The translations under genes and the position numbers were made by a program. Source: Phalacrocorax aristotelis (Eukaryota; Chordata; Aves; Suliformes; Phalacrocoracidae). From it: a stretch of 64,000 bases of DNA. The stretch covers positions 48,882,621 to 48,946,620 of the forward strand of contig NC_134280.1 in the NCBI RefSeq assembly GCF_949628215.1, in the 5' to 3' direction. The notes beneath the pieces are model-generated. The model was not told where the DNA came from. It worked only from the letters and a program-made list of their open reading frames with translations, and did not search any database. Shown piece by piece: positions 25,151-35,593 of this stretch (its first letter is position 1; every line of letters starts with the position of its first letter).

Positions 25151-25185
25151 CATGTGGGATAGCATGGGCAAATACCTAGGGCAGT
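25151..25185 (+). repeat. Inverted duplication at inversion end, left copy
   Basis: This 35-bp stretch recurs in reverse complement at 25825-25859 with one mismatch. Both copies contain the gag-start peptide MGKYLGQ. They mark the two ends of the inverted segment. Confidence 0.95.
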
Positions 25186-25635
25186 AGGCACCCCCAGTGT
25201 TTTGGAGTTTCACCCCTGAACAAGTGCAGAATCCTGAAAAACTGGTAGAATATTTAGAGAACATATGTTGTTACGCTGGGAACTCCAGAGAGACACAGAT
25301 CACTGCAACGTGCTGGGGCCTGGCCCATACGTACTGAGCCCTGCTCAACAGTATTCAGTGCTCCCAAGCGGAAGAGAAGGTCTCTGGATTGAAAGACAAA
25401 GCAACAGGCACTGTGGCTACTCAAACCCCGATGATAAGCACTGCAGCTGACTCAGAGAATCAACCCGTGCCAGTATCAGTCACCCCCATACACAAGAAGA
25501 AATCCTGGAAGCAGAAGTCAACCTGTTTAGAAAGAGATGATGAAAAAGCAGGGCCATCACGAGAAGAGGAGGAAGAAGTCATAAATGAAACGGAGACCAC
25601 CCAATCCCTGTCCTTGATTGAGTTGCAAGATATGC
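25151..25635 (+). pseudogene. Gag N-terminal part, inverted relative to the rest of the provirus
   Basis: On the plus strand this reads as the first part of gag. It starts with the same segment that ends the leader ORF (MGKYLGQ) and continues through a region with ATCWGLA to a Lys/Glu-rich stretch (KKKSWKQKSTCLERDDEK) ending in SLIELQDM. The next gag residues are found on the minus strand from 24849 downward (QKDFS), so the gag frame is continuous once the nested LTR is removed. A TAG follows MGKYLGQ, and a TGA lies near 25338. The last five bases, tatgc, are one copy of the nested LTR's target duplication. Confidence 0.85.
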
Positions 25636-25824
25636 TGTGTTGGTTTTGGCTGAGAAGGGGTTAATTCTCCTCACCATGGGGGGTCGGCTACCTTTCCAGC
25701 TTCCCGTGCTCCGCCGCGTGGCGGGGGGGCTGGGAGGGGCTGGGCCATGGTGGGGGCGGCTGACCCCGACTGGCCAATGGCAGGTTCATTCCATACCATG
25801 TGACACCATGACCACGACCCCCAC
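25636..25824 (+). mobile_element. Nested LTR, 5' (U3) half, inverted
   Basis: It begins tgtgttggttttggctgaga, the start of this LTR type, directly after the gag bases tatgc (25631-25635). It continues to the CAATGGCAGGTTCATTCCAT region that matches the intact LTR, and breaks off at about 25815-25824. The other half of the same LTR is on the opposite strand at 24850-25150. Together they account for one solo LTR cut by the inversion. Confidence 0.88.
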
Positions 25825-25859
25825 ACTGCCCTAGGTACTTGCCCATGCTATCCCACATG
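25825..25859 (-). repeat. Inverted duplication at inversion end, right copy
   Basis: Partner of 25151-25185 (34 of 35 positions identical in reverse complement). This copy lies in the original orientation at the end of the leader ORF. Confidence 0.95.
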
Positions 25860-26287
25860 CCCTGCCACTTGTAACTATCAAGCCTTGGGGCAGATCTCTG
25901 GGTCATATTCTTAAATTGCTTCCTAACCTTAGCCAAAACCAAACCAACATACCCAAAAACTAACCATAAGTATATCTTAACCACCCAAGGACGTTCAAGA
26001 TACAAAAATGTTGTTGTAATCAAGGAGGAGACATCATAGAAGAAAATTGCAAAGATACCATTCTGTATTTTGTACATATAAAATCTCTCAGAGGAGGAGG
26101 TATAATTGCTAATTGCCTCAATGAGGTGGTACCCAAAATACAGTAACGGCTCCAACATAAACCCCAAATACCAGATAAAGCTGAAAACCAGTGTTTGCAT
26201 AACAACTCTTTTCAGCAAAACATCACTAATCACAGCAGAACACAGCAGACTAAACAAACCAACACCAACCTTTAACACATACTGCAA
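25825..26287 (-). pseudogene. Proviral leader ORF with several hydrophobic segments, in frame with gag start
   Basis: An open frame of about 154 codons starts 55 bases after the primer binding site. It carries about four hydrophobic stretches that could be membrane helices, at residues 3-26, 30-52, 75-97 and 101-122. A hydrophilic basic linker follows (LAKVRKQFKNMTQRSAPRLD), then the stretch ending MGKYLGQ, which also begins the displaced gag piece at 25151. In the displaced piece the same frame continues into gag after one TAG codon. After 25825 this copy runs into the reverse complement of the nested LTR because of the inversion. I do not recognise the hydrophobic part as a known domain. 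It is viral sequence of unknown role in a defective copy. Confidence 0.6.
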
Positions 26288-26341
26288 AAAAAGAGAGCAT
26301 GGTGCTGTGACCAGCAGCTGTTGTTATCTCCAACCCTCTGT

Positions 26342-26359
26342 GCCCCATGTTGGGCACGA
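26342..26359 (-). promoter_or_regulatory. Retroviral primer binding site, tRNA-Lys-like
   Basis: Eight bases inside the 5' LTR the minus strand reads TCGTGCCCAACATGGGGC. This matches the tRNA-Lys(1,2) type binding site of retroviruses, as I recall it, at 15 of 18 positions. It would prime minus-strand synthesis. The assignment is by recall and could be wrong. Confidence 0.6.
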
Positions 26360-26367
26360 AATGAGGC

Positions 26368-26924
26368 TGTTGTGGTTCAGCCGGCAACTCAGCCCCACGC
26401 AGCTGCTCACTCACTCCCCACTGGCGGGATGGGGGAGACAATCAGAAGGGTAACACTCGTGGTTTGGGATAAGAACAGTTTAATAATTAAAACAATAATA
26501 AAAGTAATAATAATGTAATGAAAAGGAAAATAATGAGACAGAGGCGAAACCCGGGGCGGGGGAAGGAACCACCAAAACCAACCGCACGTGACGCAGCCGC
26601 TCGCCGACCCGCCGCCGCCAGTCCCCGAGCCGCGACCGCCCCCCCGCGCGCCTCCGGCCCCCGCTAATGTCCCGCTCCCGGCGCCCCACGGTAGGGAACG
26701 AACATCCCATTGGCCGGCCGGGGGCAGCTGTCTCGGCTGTGGCCCCGCCCCCCGGCCTCCTGCCCTCGTGGCAGAGCGGGAAGCTGGGAAGGCCCCTGGC
26801 TGCTGCAGGCGCTCCTTAGCGACACTGAGCCGCTCCTTAACAGCAACGGAAGCATCTCTGTGCCCCTGGCACTGTACCAGCTACAGTGAAGGGAATTAAC
26901 TCCATCCCGGCCAAAACCAGCACA
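26368..26924 (-). mobile_element. 5' LTR of the provirus, intact ends, 557 bp
   Basis: On the minus strand it begins TGTGCTGGTTTTGGCC and ends GGCTGAACCACAACA, the TG...CA ends of a retroviral LTR. The U3 region is very GC- and CpG-rich for this window. A stretch rich in A and T follows, with TAATTATTAAACTG carrying an ATTAAA-type polyadenylation signal. An E-box palindrome (cacgtgac on the plus strand, about 26586-26593) lies in the GC-rich part. Adjacent target duplication: 26925-26929. Confidence 0.92.
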
Positions 26925-26929
26925 CATAC

Positions 26930-29900
26930 TTTTATCATATATTGGGGAAAAAAAATACATTAATTCCTTGCTATTGTCCATGATGTTATTTGCTAAGGAA
27001 GCCTACAGTTTAAAGGGCCAGGATAGAAGATTGGACTTGAAGCTGGGCTGACTTTCTATTACATTGATAACACCAATGTCCCATTTCCACTGTTCTTACT
27101 GGAAGTCTGCTGAGTTCCCAGGAGGGCTGGTAATTGGCAAATCCATCCTCACATGAATTTCCTTTCACTTTTTATTAGTGAATTTCATCTAATTCATGTT
27201 GTTTCTATTCTCAAGGGAAACCATTGTCCTCTGGGTGGTGTTCTGGCCCTATTCTATATTGAAAGCATTGCCCAGCATTGCCACCAGTAAATTTTATTAG
27301 CAGACACATCCTTTTTTTATCACAGATATAAAAGAAATGGGATCATCATGCAGTAGGCAAGGAATATGGCAGGGAGATCAAAACCACTCTATTTACAGCC
27401 CACAAACTAAACCCCAATGTTTGTTTTCAGTAGCAACAACAATGTTGAACATGAGGGCAAAAGCATGACTGCAAATGGAACTGAGGATCTCAAAAGTAGA
27501 GTAATGGCTTCTGGGGAAGAAGCAAAGCCCCAGTGATCTCTGTGAAGTGAACCAGATACACTTCATCCCAGAACTGCAAGAAACCCAACAAACAGAGTCA
27601 CAAGCTGAGTAGTAAGGATGTTTAATAAATTTTAAATTTGGAAAAATATTCTATTACTTGGAACAGAAAGATAATACTTTTATGAAAGGGATAAAAATCA
27701 ATGCACTCTACTGCTGGTCCACTACTCTGACCTCAGTAAAACACTAGAACAGATATTTGAAATAACGAAAAGAGGGGGAAATGAGGTCTGCATTGTCTTT
27801 AGTAGGAACTAATTTTCAAGATGATAAATCAATAGGACCGGACAAAACATTCAGCATAGAATAGCATGGAAAATGTTGAAATATATTTTAAGCAACTTGC
27901 AGGAGCTCTCTTCTACTGTTGCAGGTGCCCAGACCACCTAAAGCAAGCAGCTTCCACTGAGATGTAATAAAGCATGAAAAGGAGGTGACCCAAAGACAAC
28001 GCAACTTAAAATGGTGTTTGCTACAAAACAGATTGCCCAGTGATCACAGGGTAGTAGAGAAGAATAAAGATAATCAGTTTAGCAGAGCCATTCTCTCCAC
28101 TAGCCATTTTCTAGCCTGTGTCACTTTGTATGAGGACAAACTGGTTTTAGTTGTGAGGTAGGCTGGGCAATTGAATTTCCATGGTCCTGTCTGAACTAGT
28201 CGTGTTTCATTCCGTCCATACTTGCAGAAGTTAATGGGGAATCTCACTCTCTGCCTCTAAAAGAGCTTATATTACATCTGAAGCCCACCCAATAAATCCT
28301 TCCTTGTACTTCATGGAAACAGGATTGTTAATTCAGCATCTGTATGTGAAGTTCACACTTTTTCTGTGTGCTATTCCTGCAGGAGAGAAAATATATGATG
28401 TACTATGGATTTTGTTGTTTGTTATCATCAAACCTTGACCAAGTAAAATATTATCAGGGTAGGAGAGTAAAGGTACATCAGCTGTGAACTAGTGATGAGC
28501 ATTAAATATCACAATCTCTGTAACTTTCTTGCCCTCAGTCATTACTCTACAGCGTCTGCCTTTACTATCTATAGCTACTGTATTTCTCTTCAGTATTTTT
28601 ACCTCACTGAAATACTTCTAGCTGCTCAGTGGAAATAAATCTGCACACCAAGGAGGCCTTGCTGGGCATCCTGGGGACTTAATGCCTCAACTATGAAAAT
28701 TACGCTTGTAATGTCCTTTAAGAGAGATTCGCAGAAGATGCTGCAGAAGATCATCATACAATTAATACAAAGTGCCAAAAGCATAATTTTTCATCCTAAG
28801 CAATAATAGAGCAACTGATAAATGTTTGGGGTTTTAGCACTTGTTTGAGACTAGGGAACTAATATTTTACTTATGTGTGTGGGGTGCAAGCAAGCAAAAG
28901 CCAGCAGGATTTTTTTTTAAGATGTGTAACTGTTCTGGAATTGATCTTCTTAATATCCTTCTTTCTAAATTACAAACATTTAGCATAGCTATTTCTCTGC
29001 ACTTCAGAGATTACAATTTTTACAAAAGGGATTTATCATTTTCTTACTAGTAGTGTTTGAGTTTGTTTCTTGTCATTTTAAGTTCAGGTTTAAAATAAAA
29101 CCAGAAAGATGCAGGTAAACCAAATCACTTAAGCATACAGGGTGGTGATTTCCTTGCCTTGTGCCTTTAGGCGTCTGGGCCAAGGACTCCTAGGGAAACT
29201 CATCCGGATTGTTAATCTCCAACACTGTGGCCTGTAAAGCAAAGAGTGCAGAAAATCACACAAAGCAGTACAATCCTGATGCACTATTGACAGATGTGTT
29301 AGGCAAGTGGGGACTTGGCAGAGGCTGAATAGGGAGAAATGAAAGAAAAAAGCATTTCTGAGGCAGGGAAGATGGCGAGCTTCACCAGCCACACAGAGAG
29401 ACTGCTCTTCGGGGTGGGTAATAGGATTGAAAGATTAGTAACTGTGTCAGTCTGCCTTGGGGACACAGTGGTACGGGAGGCAGATCATCTGGTTCATGTG
29501 CAGGAATTGAAGTGGGATCTATACAGTTCCAGCTGAACTGCTCAAGAATGACACATTTCAAGAAAATTCATTACCATGGCCACTTATTTATTTCTCCTGT
29601 TAAAAATTACTGACAGTAGAAATAATGATCATAACATATGGGTTATGTTACACACCTAAAAAGAATTGTATGGCACTTATGCTTCATCCCTCAATACATG
29701 TTTGAAGGCCTCGGTCTTGGTTGTTGGACACAGGGAGAGATAGGAACTACCGAGATACCAAACCCCTGATTAGCAGTTGTTGGCAAATTTCCATTCCAAT
29801 TTTTTCCACTACCACTTAAGCTATGCCTCCTGTGAATCAATAAAGAAGGCATGGAATTGTAGGTGTCTTGATCTTCATCCTGGAAATGTACACCTAAAAA

Positions 29901-32785
29901 GGACTTCAGGCATTGAAAAAAGCCCATTTGATTTCCCCACTATTGCTGTATCAATTACTTCAACACATTTTCAGTGGTTTTAGCTGGCTTTTATTTACAG
30001 CAACCTTACCAGCAACATGATCCAAATACTTATTTAATTCCTAATATTTATTTCTTGCTGGCTTGTGTGGGTATCTGTTGCTTACAAAAATCAACTTATA
30101 TCAACCAGTTTGAAAGTACTTCTTTCCCAAGCATGAATCCAAGCAGTTGGTTGAGTGTGGCTTACTTCGAGTGTTTCCTCTCATGCTTTGGGTTTTGTTT
30201 TTTTTCCATTTTCTTTTATACTTGTGTTTAGTAGAATGGGGAGAAAGGGAAAAAGATAGCACGGCATTGCTTGTTAGCTGAAAAAACCTGCATTTTCCTT
30301 CTTGCACTGTAAGAAGGCATCTTGAGCCATTACAGCTTTGCTATTCCTCTAGGCCTCTCCCAGAGAGTAGGTGGCGCTGTGGAGGGTAATTTGGGGATAC
30401 CTGCTGAGTGCATTGCTCCTGTCACCAAGATCTAGAGTTGAATCCAGACTCTTAGAGCTAAGGACAATCGGAATAACCTGGCAGTGGCTGATAATATGTC
30501 TAGGCTTAAGAGGCTGGAAAGCAGAAGGAAAAAACCTAATTAATTTTGCACTGGTAAAATGGAAATCAGCTGAGCTGTGACAGAAGCAGAGAAAAGGGTT
30601 TGTCTGCTAGGGCGCAGAGCTCGACAAAGGCAGAGGAAAAACGAGGGAAGACTGTGGCTTGGGAACCAAGCTGGTGGTGCTGCAACAGCACACCAGAAGC
30701 AGGACAAACATGAAAGACAACAGCCCCAGAGACTCAAAATACTTGGCAGTCAGCATTTTCTTTGTACTGTAAGTCCTTTCCTACCCAGTCTGCCTCTGAA
30801 GGGCCCTCCAGTCAGGCTGAATGGAGAAGAAAGCCACATGTGCATGAACTGTTGGCTGCTCTGCTGCAGTGATCACCTGAAGGGTTCAGCCAAACCACAC
30901 CAGCTCCGAGGCGGTTTGTGCCAAGAGCCATCCACAGCTGCAGAACCCAGAAACTCACCCTTATGTGTGTCCAAAACTTTTCCTGCTAAGTTCTTCTGCA
31001 ACACCACTATTTCTTCGTAGACATTTAGGGAAGCTTATATTTAGGCTAGAGATCTTTTTGAAAGTGACTAGCTTGTTTGAACAGCAAAGCTTTCTTTTGA
31101 GAGGGAGAAGCCTTCACAGCTCCTGATTTCTCTGTGTGTGTGACGGGTAGAGGTTTTTATTACCCTAAGTGCTCCTCTAAGGCAGGTGTATTTGGGTTTA
31201 TGGCATGAAACTAATTAGTCATATCTTTTCCCAATACCAGCTACATTATTTCTGCAAAACTTAAACTGTACGAGTGCCTAGGATGCATGCAAATAATACA
31301 AGAGTGGTAAAAAAAAAACCAGAAAAAAGTATTTTTCCTATGCCTTACTATTTTAATAGAAAAACGCAATCAGTGCTGTCATGTACAAGTATAATATTCC
31401 CTGGATAAAGCAGCACTCTACTGCATCTACCTATTTATTGCTCAGTAAATGAATATTAGCTGGGTAAGTCCTACATGACAGTCGTTTAGCAGTGGTGCAA
31501 CATTGCCACCATGTGTTATGCACTGAGAATTGGTTTTATGGTGTCAATACAGTTGCCCTCATTTTAGAGAAACGAGAAAAAAAAAAAGGGTAACTAAGTA
31601 ATTTCTCGCCAAGAAAATATTTTTTTATTGTGGACTTAGGTACTGGGAAACAGTGCCCAGAGCATTTGGGAACTCTTACATGATGGTCAGCAAGCCTCAC
31701 ATTGATCTTCTATCCCCTTTTCCAAACTTAATCATATCTTTGCTCTCACCCCTTCAACTTTCTTGTCCAAGAGAAAAAAACATCTTAGTCAGTGACCTTT
31801 CTTCTCTCCCTTTGTGAGCTTTCCCTTAAACCCTGCCCATCATCCATTAGTCTCTTAAGAGAGGCAGTCAGCTAGCAGCATGCTTGGGAGTCTCTTATTG
31901 GTCTGTTCTTGTGGGGCACAACTTGAGTCAGGAATTAATGATCCCAGGCCTAAGTGGAGAATTCAAGAACTGAAATAGATCAGGGACTGGTGGTTTTTTT
32001 TCTAAAAATGATGTCTTTAATATTTTTTATGAAACTGTCAAGCAGCATCTTTCCTAGAATAACCCAATGGAAATCACATTCCAGTTACAGTGGGAATGAT
32101 TACTCGTACATGATTGCCTTTATGCACCAGTGACATTTTCAATCATCTTTGACACACTCTTCTATCTTTCCGAGGCATTAGGTCTTGGCTAACTGTGATT
32201 CTGATCCCAGCACTATCAGAATTCCCAAACCATCTATCTTTGCCTTTCAACGAGATGAGAATGTTTTTTTTTTTTCCTCTCAATGAAGAATGCTAAACAT
32301 TGAAAATAGAACCTTAATGCAATCAAAATACAGCAGTGTGAGTGTATATTATAGTTTTGCTATTTTTCACTTGGGAGAACTAAAAAATTACATAAAGTAT
32401 ATGAAGTATGGCATTTGTGATGATAGGAAAGACAAATTTAAATAATGAGAAAGGAAAAGGGGTTTTTTTGTGTGTAATCCCGATTGACAGGAAGGTAGAG
32501 AGCTACATTGGACCATTCATGCCACAGATGCATGGAAAACAAATGCATTTGCTTTCTCAGAAACATTTACTGACTGTACTCAGTCAATTAAGCCTGATCA
32601 TCACAGTCAAGGTCACTGAAGCTACAGTCCCCAGCTGGTCCAAAAGACTGGCAGCTATCAGCTGGGGTGAGGGAAGGGCAGCTACTGAGTTAGACCTTTC
32701 ACCGTATTGGCTCCCTCAGTGAGCCACGAACAGATTTAAAACCCATCCTCAGAAAGGTCAATCTTTACTGAATTAAGCGGTGTAC
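26930..32785. other. Intergenic sequence without a supported gene
   Basis: Nearly 6 kb of AT-rich sequence. A 147-codon plus-strand frame at 30577-31020 lies in a slightly GC-richer patch but has no recognisable domain or splice context. No transposon end is recognised. Confidence 0.55.
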
Positions 32786-32902
32786 TTGTGGCACTTCAGG
32801 ACATGTTTTAGGAGACACGGTGGTGTTGGGTTGACAGCTGGACTTGATGATCCTTGAGGTCTTTGCCAACCTTAATGATTCTATGATTCTGTGATTCTAT
32901 GA
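32786..32902 (+). mobile_element. CR1 LINE, 3' tail fragment
   Basis: About 117 bp at the extreme 3' end of a plus-strand CR1 (ggttgacagctggacttgat, then tctttgccaaccttaatgat and repeated ATTCTGTG-type units). It is severely 5'-truncated and closest in form to the tail of the copy ending at 47608. Confidence 0.92.
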
Positions 32903-34920
32903 AATTGCACCTCTCTACCTAAGGCCAGGCAATGTCATGCAGCCATTCTGATTCCTGGCTTTGCCATTCTGGTCAATACTAAATATTTGTACTGATATAC
33001 AAGCCTCGACAGTGCATCTGACAGCATGCCTTGCATACTGATGTTTTCCAGCCCAATTCTGTCACAATTCAAAATGCTAGTTATTAAATCTAAGAGTTCT
33101 AATTAAATTAAATCTCTAAATAATGTAGAATGCACTAGCTCAGAACATACCAGTCCTATGGTACAGCACTCACAGCCACAATTCTGCACCTCTGACATTA
33201 GTTTCTAGCACGGATTCCCCTTCACACTGTTGCAAGAAAGCTTCCTCTCACATCTCGAGTCTTTCCTTAGCCATAGTTACTAGATTCCTTTTATAAACAA
33301 ATCCCTCACCAGTTGGGTCTTCTCTAAGAAATCAGAAAGAACAGAGAGCATGCAGTGAGAATATTGTTCCTCACCTGTACAGGGTGGGGGTTGTCATTGT
33401 TTATGGCCTCGGGATATTAGAAAGATGTTTGATAATATTTTATCTGAGTTTAGACAGCTGTGAGTGAATTCATAACAGAGATTCTTTGGTGGTGGCCTCC
33501 CTCCTTTATTATTCAGCTCTTGGATACTTGATTCTACAACTCACCAGGAAAGACCCAGCAAACCTCAGTATGAAAAGCACGGTGACAGTGAGTAACGTTC
33601 CCAACAGGCAAGATCCATCAGGGAAAGTAAAGTGACCCAGTTGTACTAGTTCCGCAAGATAAAAGATTATCAACAGAGACAAATCAAGAATATTCTTAAT
33701 ATTACTTTCTTTCAACAATGTAATTTAACATCATTAATGATACAAGAACAAACATGATTTGTAAAAAAAAGAAATAGAATGTGTTGTTTCCTGTTATATT
33801 TAGAATATTTGAATTAACAGTGTCATTTAAAAATCCTATTCTCAGCAAAAATGTAATCGTTTTCAGCTAAGGGCTTAAGGCAAAAATTGGTTTAAGAAGC
33901 AGCTAGTGCAGCACCCACTGTAAATGTTACTACAAAGTTGCTATTGCCGGTTCATAGCTGCACAAGAGTTTGTGGATCATCCGTCAGTACATGACAAACA
34001 ATCACTTCCACGCCTCATTTCAGTCCAGGACAAATAGAAAATAGATCTGAAGTCTGAATATTCCCAAAGTAGGGGCTTTCTTAGGGGGGTATGGTTCAGT
34101 CCCCTGTGTGGGTACAGGCTCTGAAGTTTAGCTCAGATTTCTCCAAATCTTTGACCAGCGGAGACATTTCAGACTCTTCACCGAAATTGGCTTTTTGTTT
34201 ACTCCATTTATCCTCTCTTCTATATATAAGGCCCTAATAGCTTTTATGTCACATGCACTGCAATGAATGGATAATTGCGTCAACCCAGTAAGAGCATGAC
34301 TCACTAAGTGAGCAATATCCATTTTCAACAGGGCAAAAATATCAGTGTAGGCCCACTTAATTGTTCCATGATACAATTTAGCACTGCTATAGCATGTATT
34401 AAATTAATTAAAAGGCCTTTCTTCCCGTCAAAGGTATAATCAAGGCAATTTGCTTCCAAACATAATCAAGAAACTATGCAAGGAAAGCTTAGCAATATGA
34501 GCTATTTTTTCATGTGGAAAGTTAATTGATTTTCTATCATTTTTCCCCTCTGGGATTCCAATGAAGCTTTATAAAAGTTGTTGTTCTTTTATGTGTAATT
34601 GGACCACTTGAACTTTTAGAGGTTACCTGAAACTAGGCCATCAAAGTACTTTTTTCCTCCCCTTCTGAGAGATTGTATCAACCATCATTAAAAAAAAAAA
34701 AGACCTAGAGGTCACAGAAAACTCCAGAGTGCTTAAAACAATTAACATTTAAAACAGAGAAACTTTAGTGTGAGGTAGCAATCAGTTTCCTTTCCTACTG
34801 AACACATCAGCAAACATCTTTCTGAATGTTAATAGGATGGGGGTGGTTTGAAGAAACACGCATTTTTGTTTCCTCAGTGCTTGGCACCAGAAGTAAAATT
34901 CCATCTGGAAAAGAAAGGTT
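32903..34920. other. Intergenic sequence without a supported gene
   Basis: AT-rich; nothing recognised beyond short chance frames. Confidence 0.6.
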
Positions 34921-35593
34921 CAGAATCACACAGAATCACAGAATCCCTGGTTGGAAGGGACCTCAGGGATCATCTAGTCCAACCTTTCTAGGACCAGCAC
35001 AGTCTAGACAAGATGGCCCAGCACCCTGTCCAGACGACTCTTGAAGGTGTCCAACGTGGCTGAGTCAACCACTTCCCTGGGGAGATTATTCCCATGGTTG
35101 ACTCTCCTCACTGTGAAAAATTTCCCTCTCATGTCCAATCGGAATCTCCCCAAGAGCAACTTGTGTCCATTCGCCCTTGTCCTCTCCATGGGACTCCTTG
35201 TAAAAAGGGAGTCTCCATCTTCTTTGTAGCTGCCCCTTAAGTACTGATACCTGGTGATGAGATCCCCTCTAAGCCTCCTTTTCTCAAGGCTGAACAAACC
35301 CAGTTCTCCCAGCCTACCCTTGGATGGCAGCTTCCCAGTCCTCTGATCATCTTGGTGGCCCTTCTCTGGACCCCTTCCAGCCTGTCCCCATCCTTTTTGT
35401 ATAGCAGGGACCAGAACTGCACACAGTACTCCAGGTGTGGCCTGACAGGCGCTGAGTAGAGTGGGATAATGACTTCTTTCTCTCTGCTGGTGATGCCCTT
35501 TTTGATGCAACTCAGCATCCCATTGGCCGCCTTGGCTGCAGCAGCACACTGTTCACTCATGTTGAGCTTTCTGTCCACCAGGACCCCCAGGTC
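34921..35593 (-). mobile_element. CR1 LINE, 5'-truncated, different subfamily
   Basis: A minus-strand CR1 3' end of about 673 bp. The tail reads cagaatcacagaatccctgg on the plus strand. An ORF2 C-terminal frame at 35004-35578 is split into two overlapping frames ([20 protein letters not shown], then [19 protein letters not shown]). Wording of the tail and peptide differs from the other copies, so it is a separate, older subfamily. The 5' end is at about 35593, after ggacccccaggtc. Confidence 0.93.

Larger units (their letters stand above)
22265..26929 (-). mobile_element. ERV-L-like endogenous provirus, rearranged, with flanking duplications
   Basis: A class III (ERV-L-like) retroviral insertion read on the minus strand. 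Flanks are catgc (22265-22269) and catac (26925-26929), a 5-bp target duplication with one change. Order on the minus strand: 5' LTR (26924-26368), primer binding site, leader ORF, gag (interrupted), protease, reverse transcriptase, and then the last 44 bp of the 3' LTR (22313-22270). RNase H, integrase, any env and most of the 3' LTR are absent. Within gag, a second LTR of the same type was inserted, a CR1 inserted on the opposite strand, and a segment of about 640 bp was inverted. Assignment to ERV-L rests on the style of the protease/RT peptide and the LTR ends. It is defective. Confidence 0.92.

Noticed and set aside
25636..25824. Interpretation as the 3' LTR of a separate plus-strand provirus with gag at 25151-25635
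   Set aside because: The gag residues continue on the minus strand beyond 24850 and the five-base duplication TATGC matches across the inversion, so one nested LTR explains both halves.
30577..31020. 147-codon plus-strand frame
   Set aside because: No recognisable domain; lies in a mildly GC-rich stretch where longer chance frames are expected.
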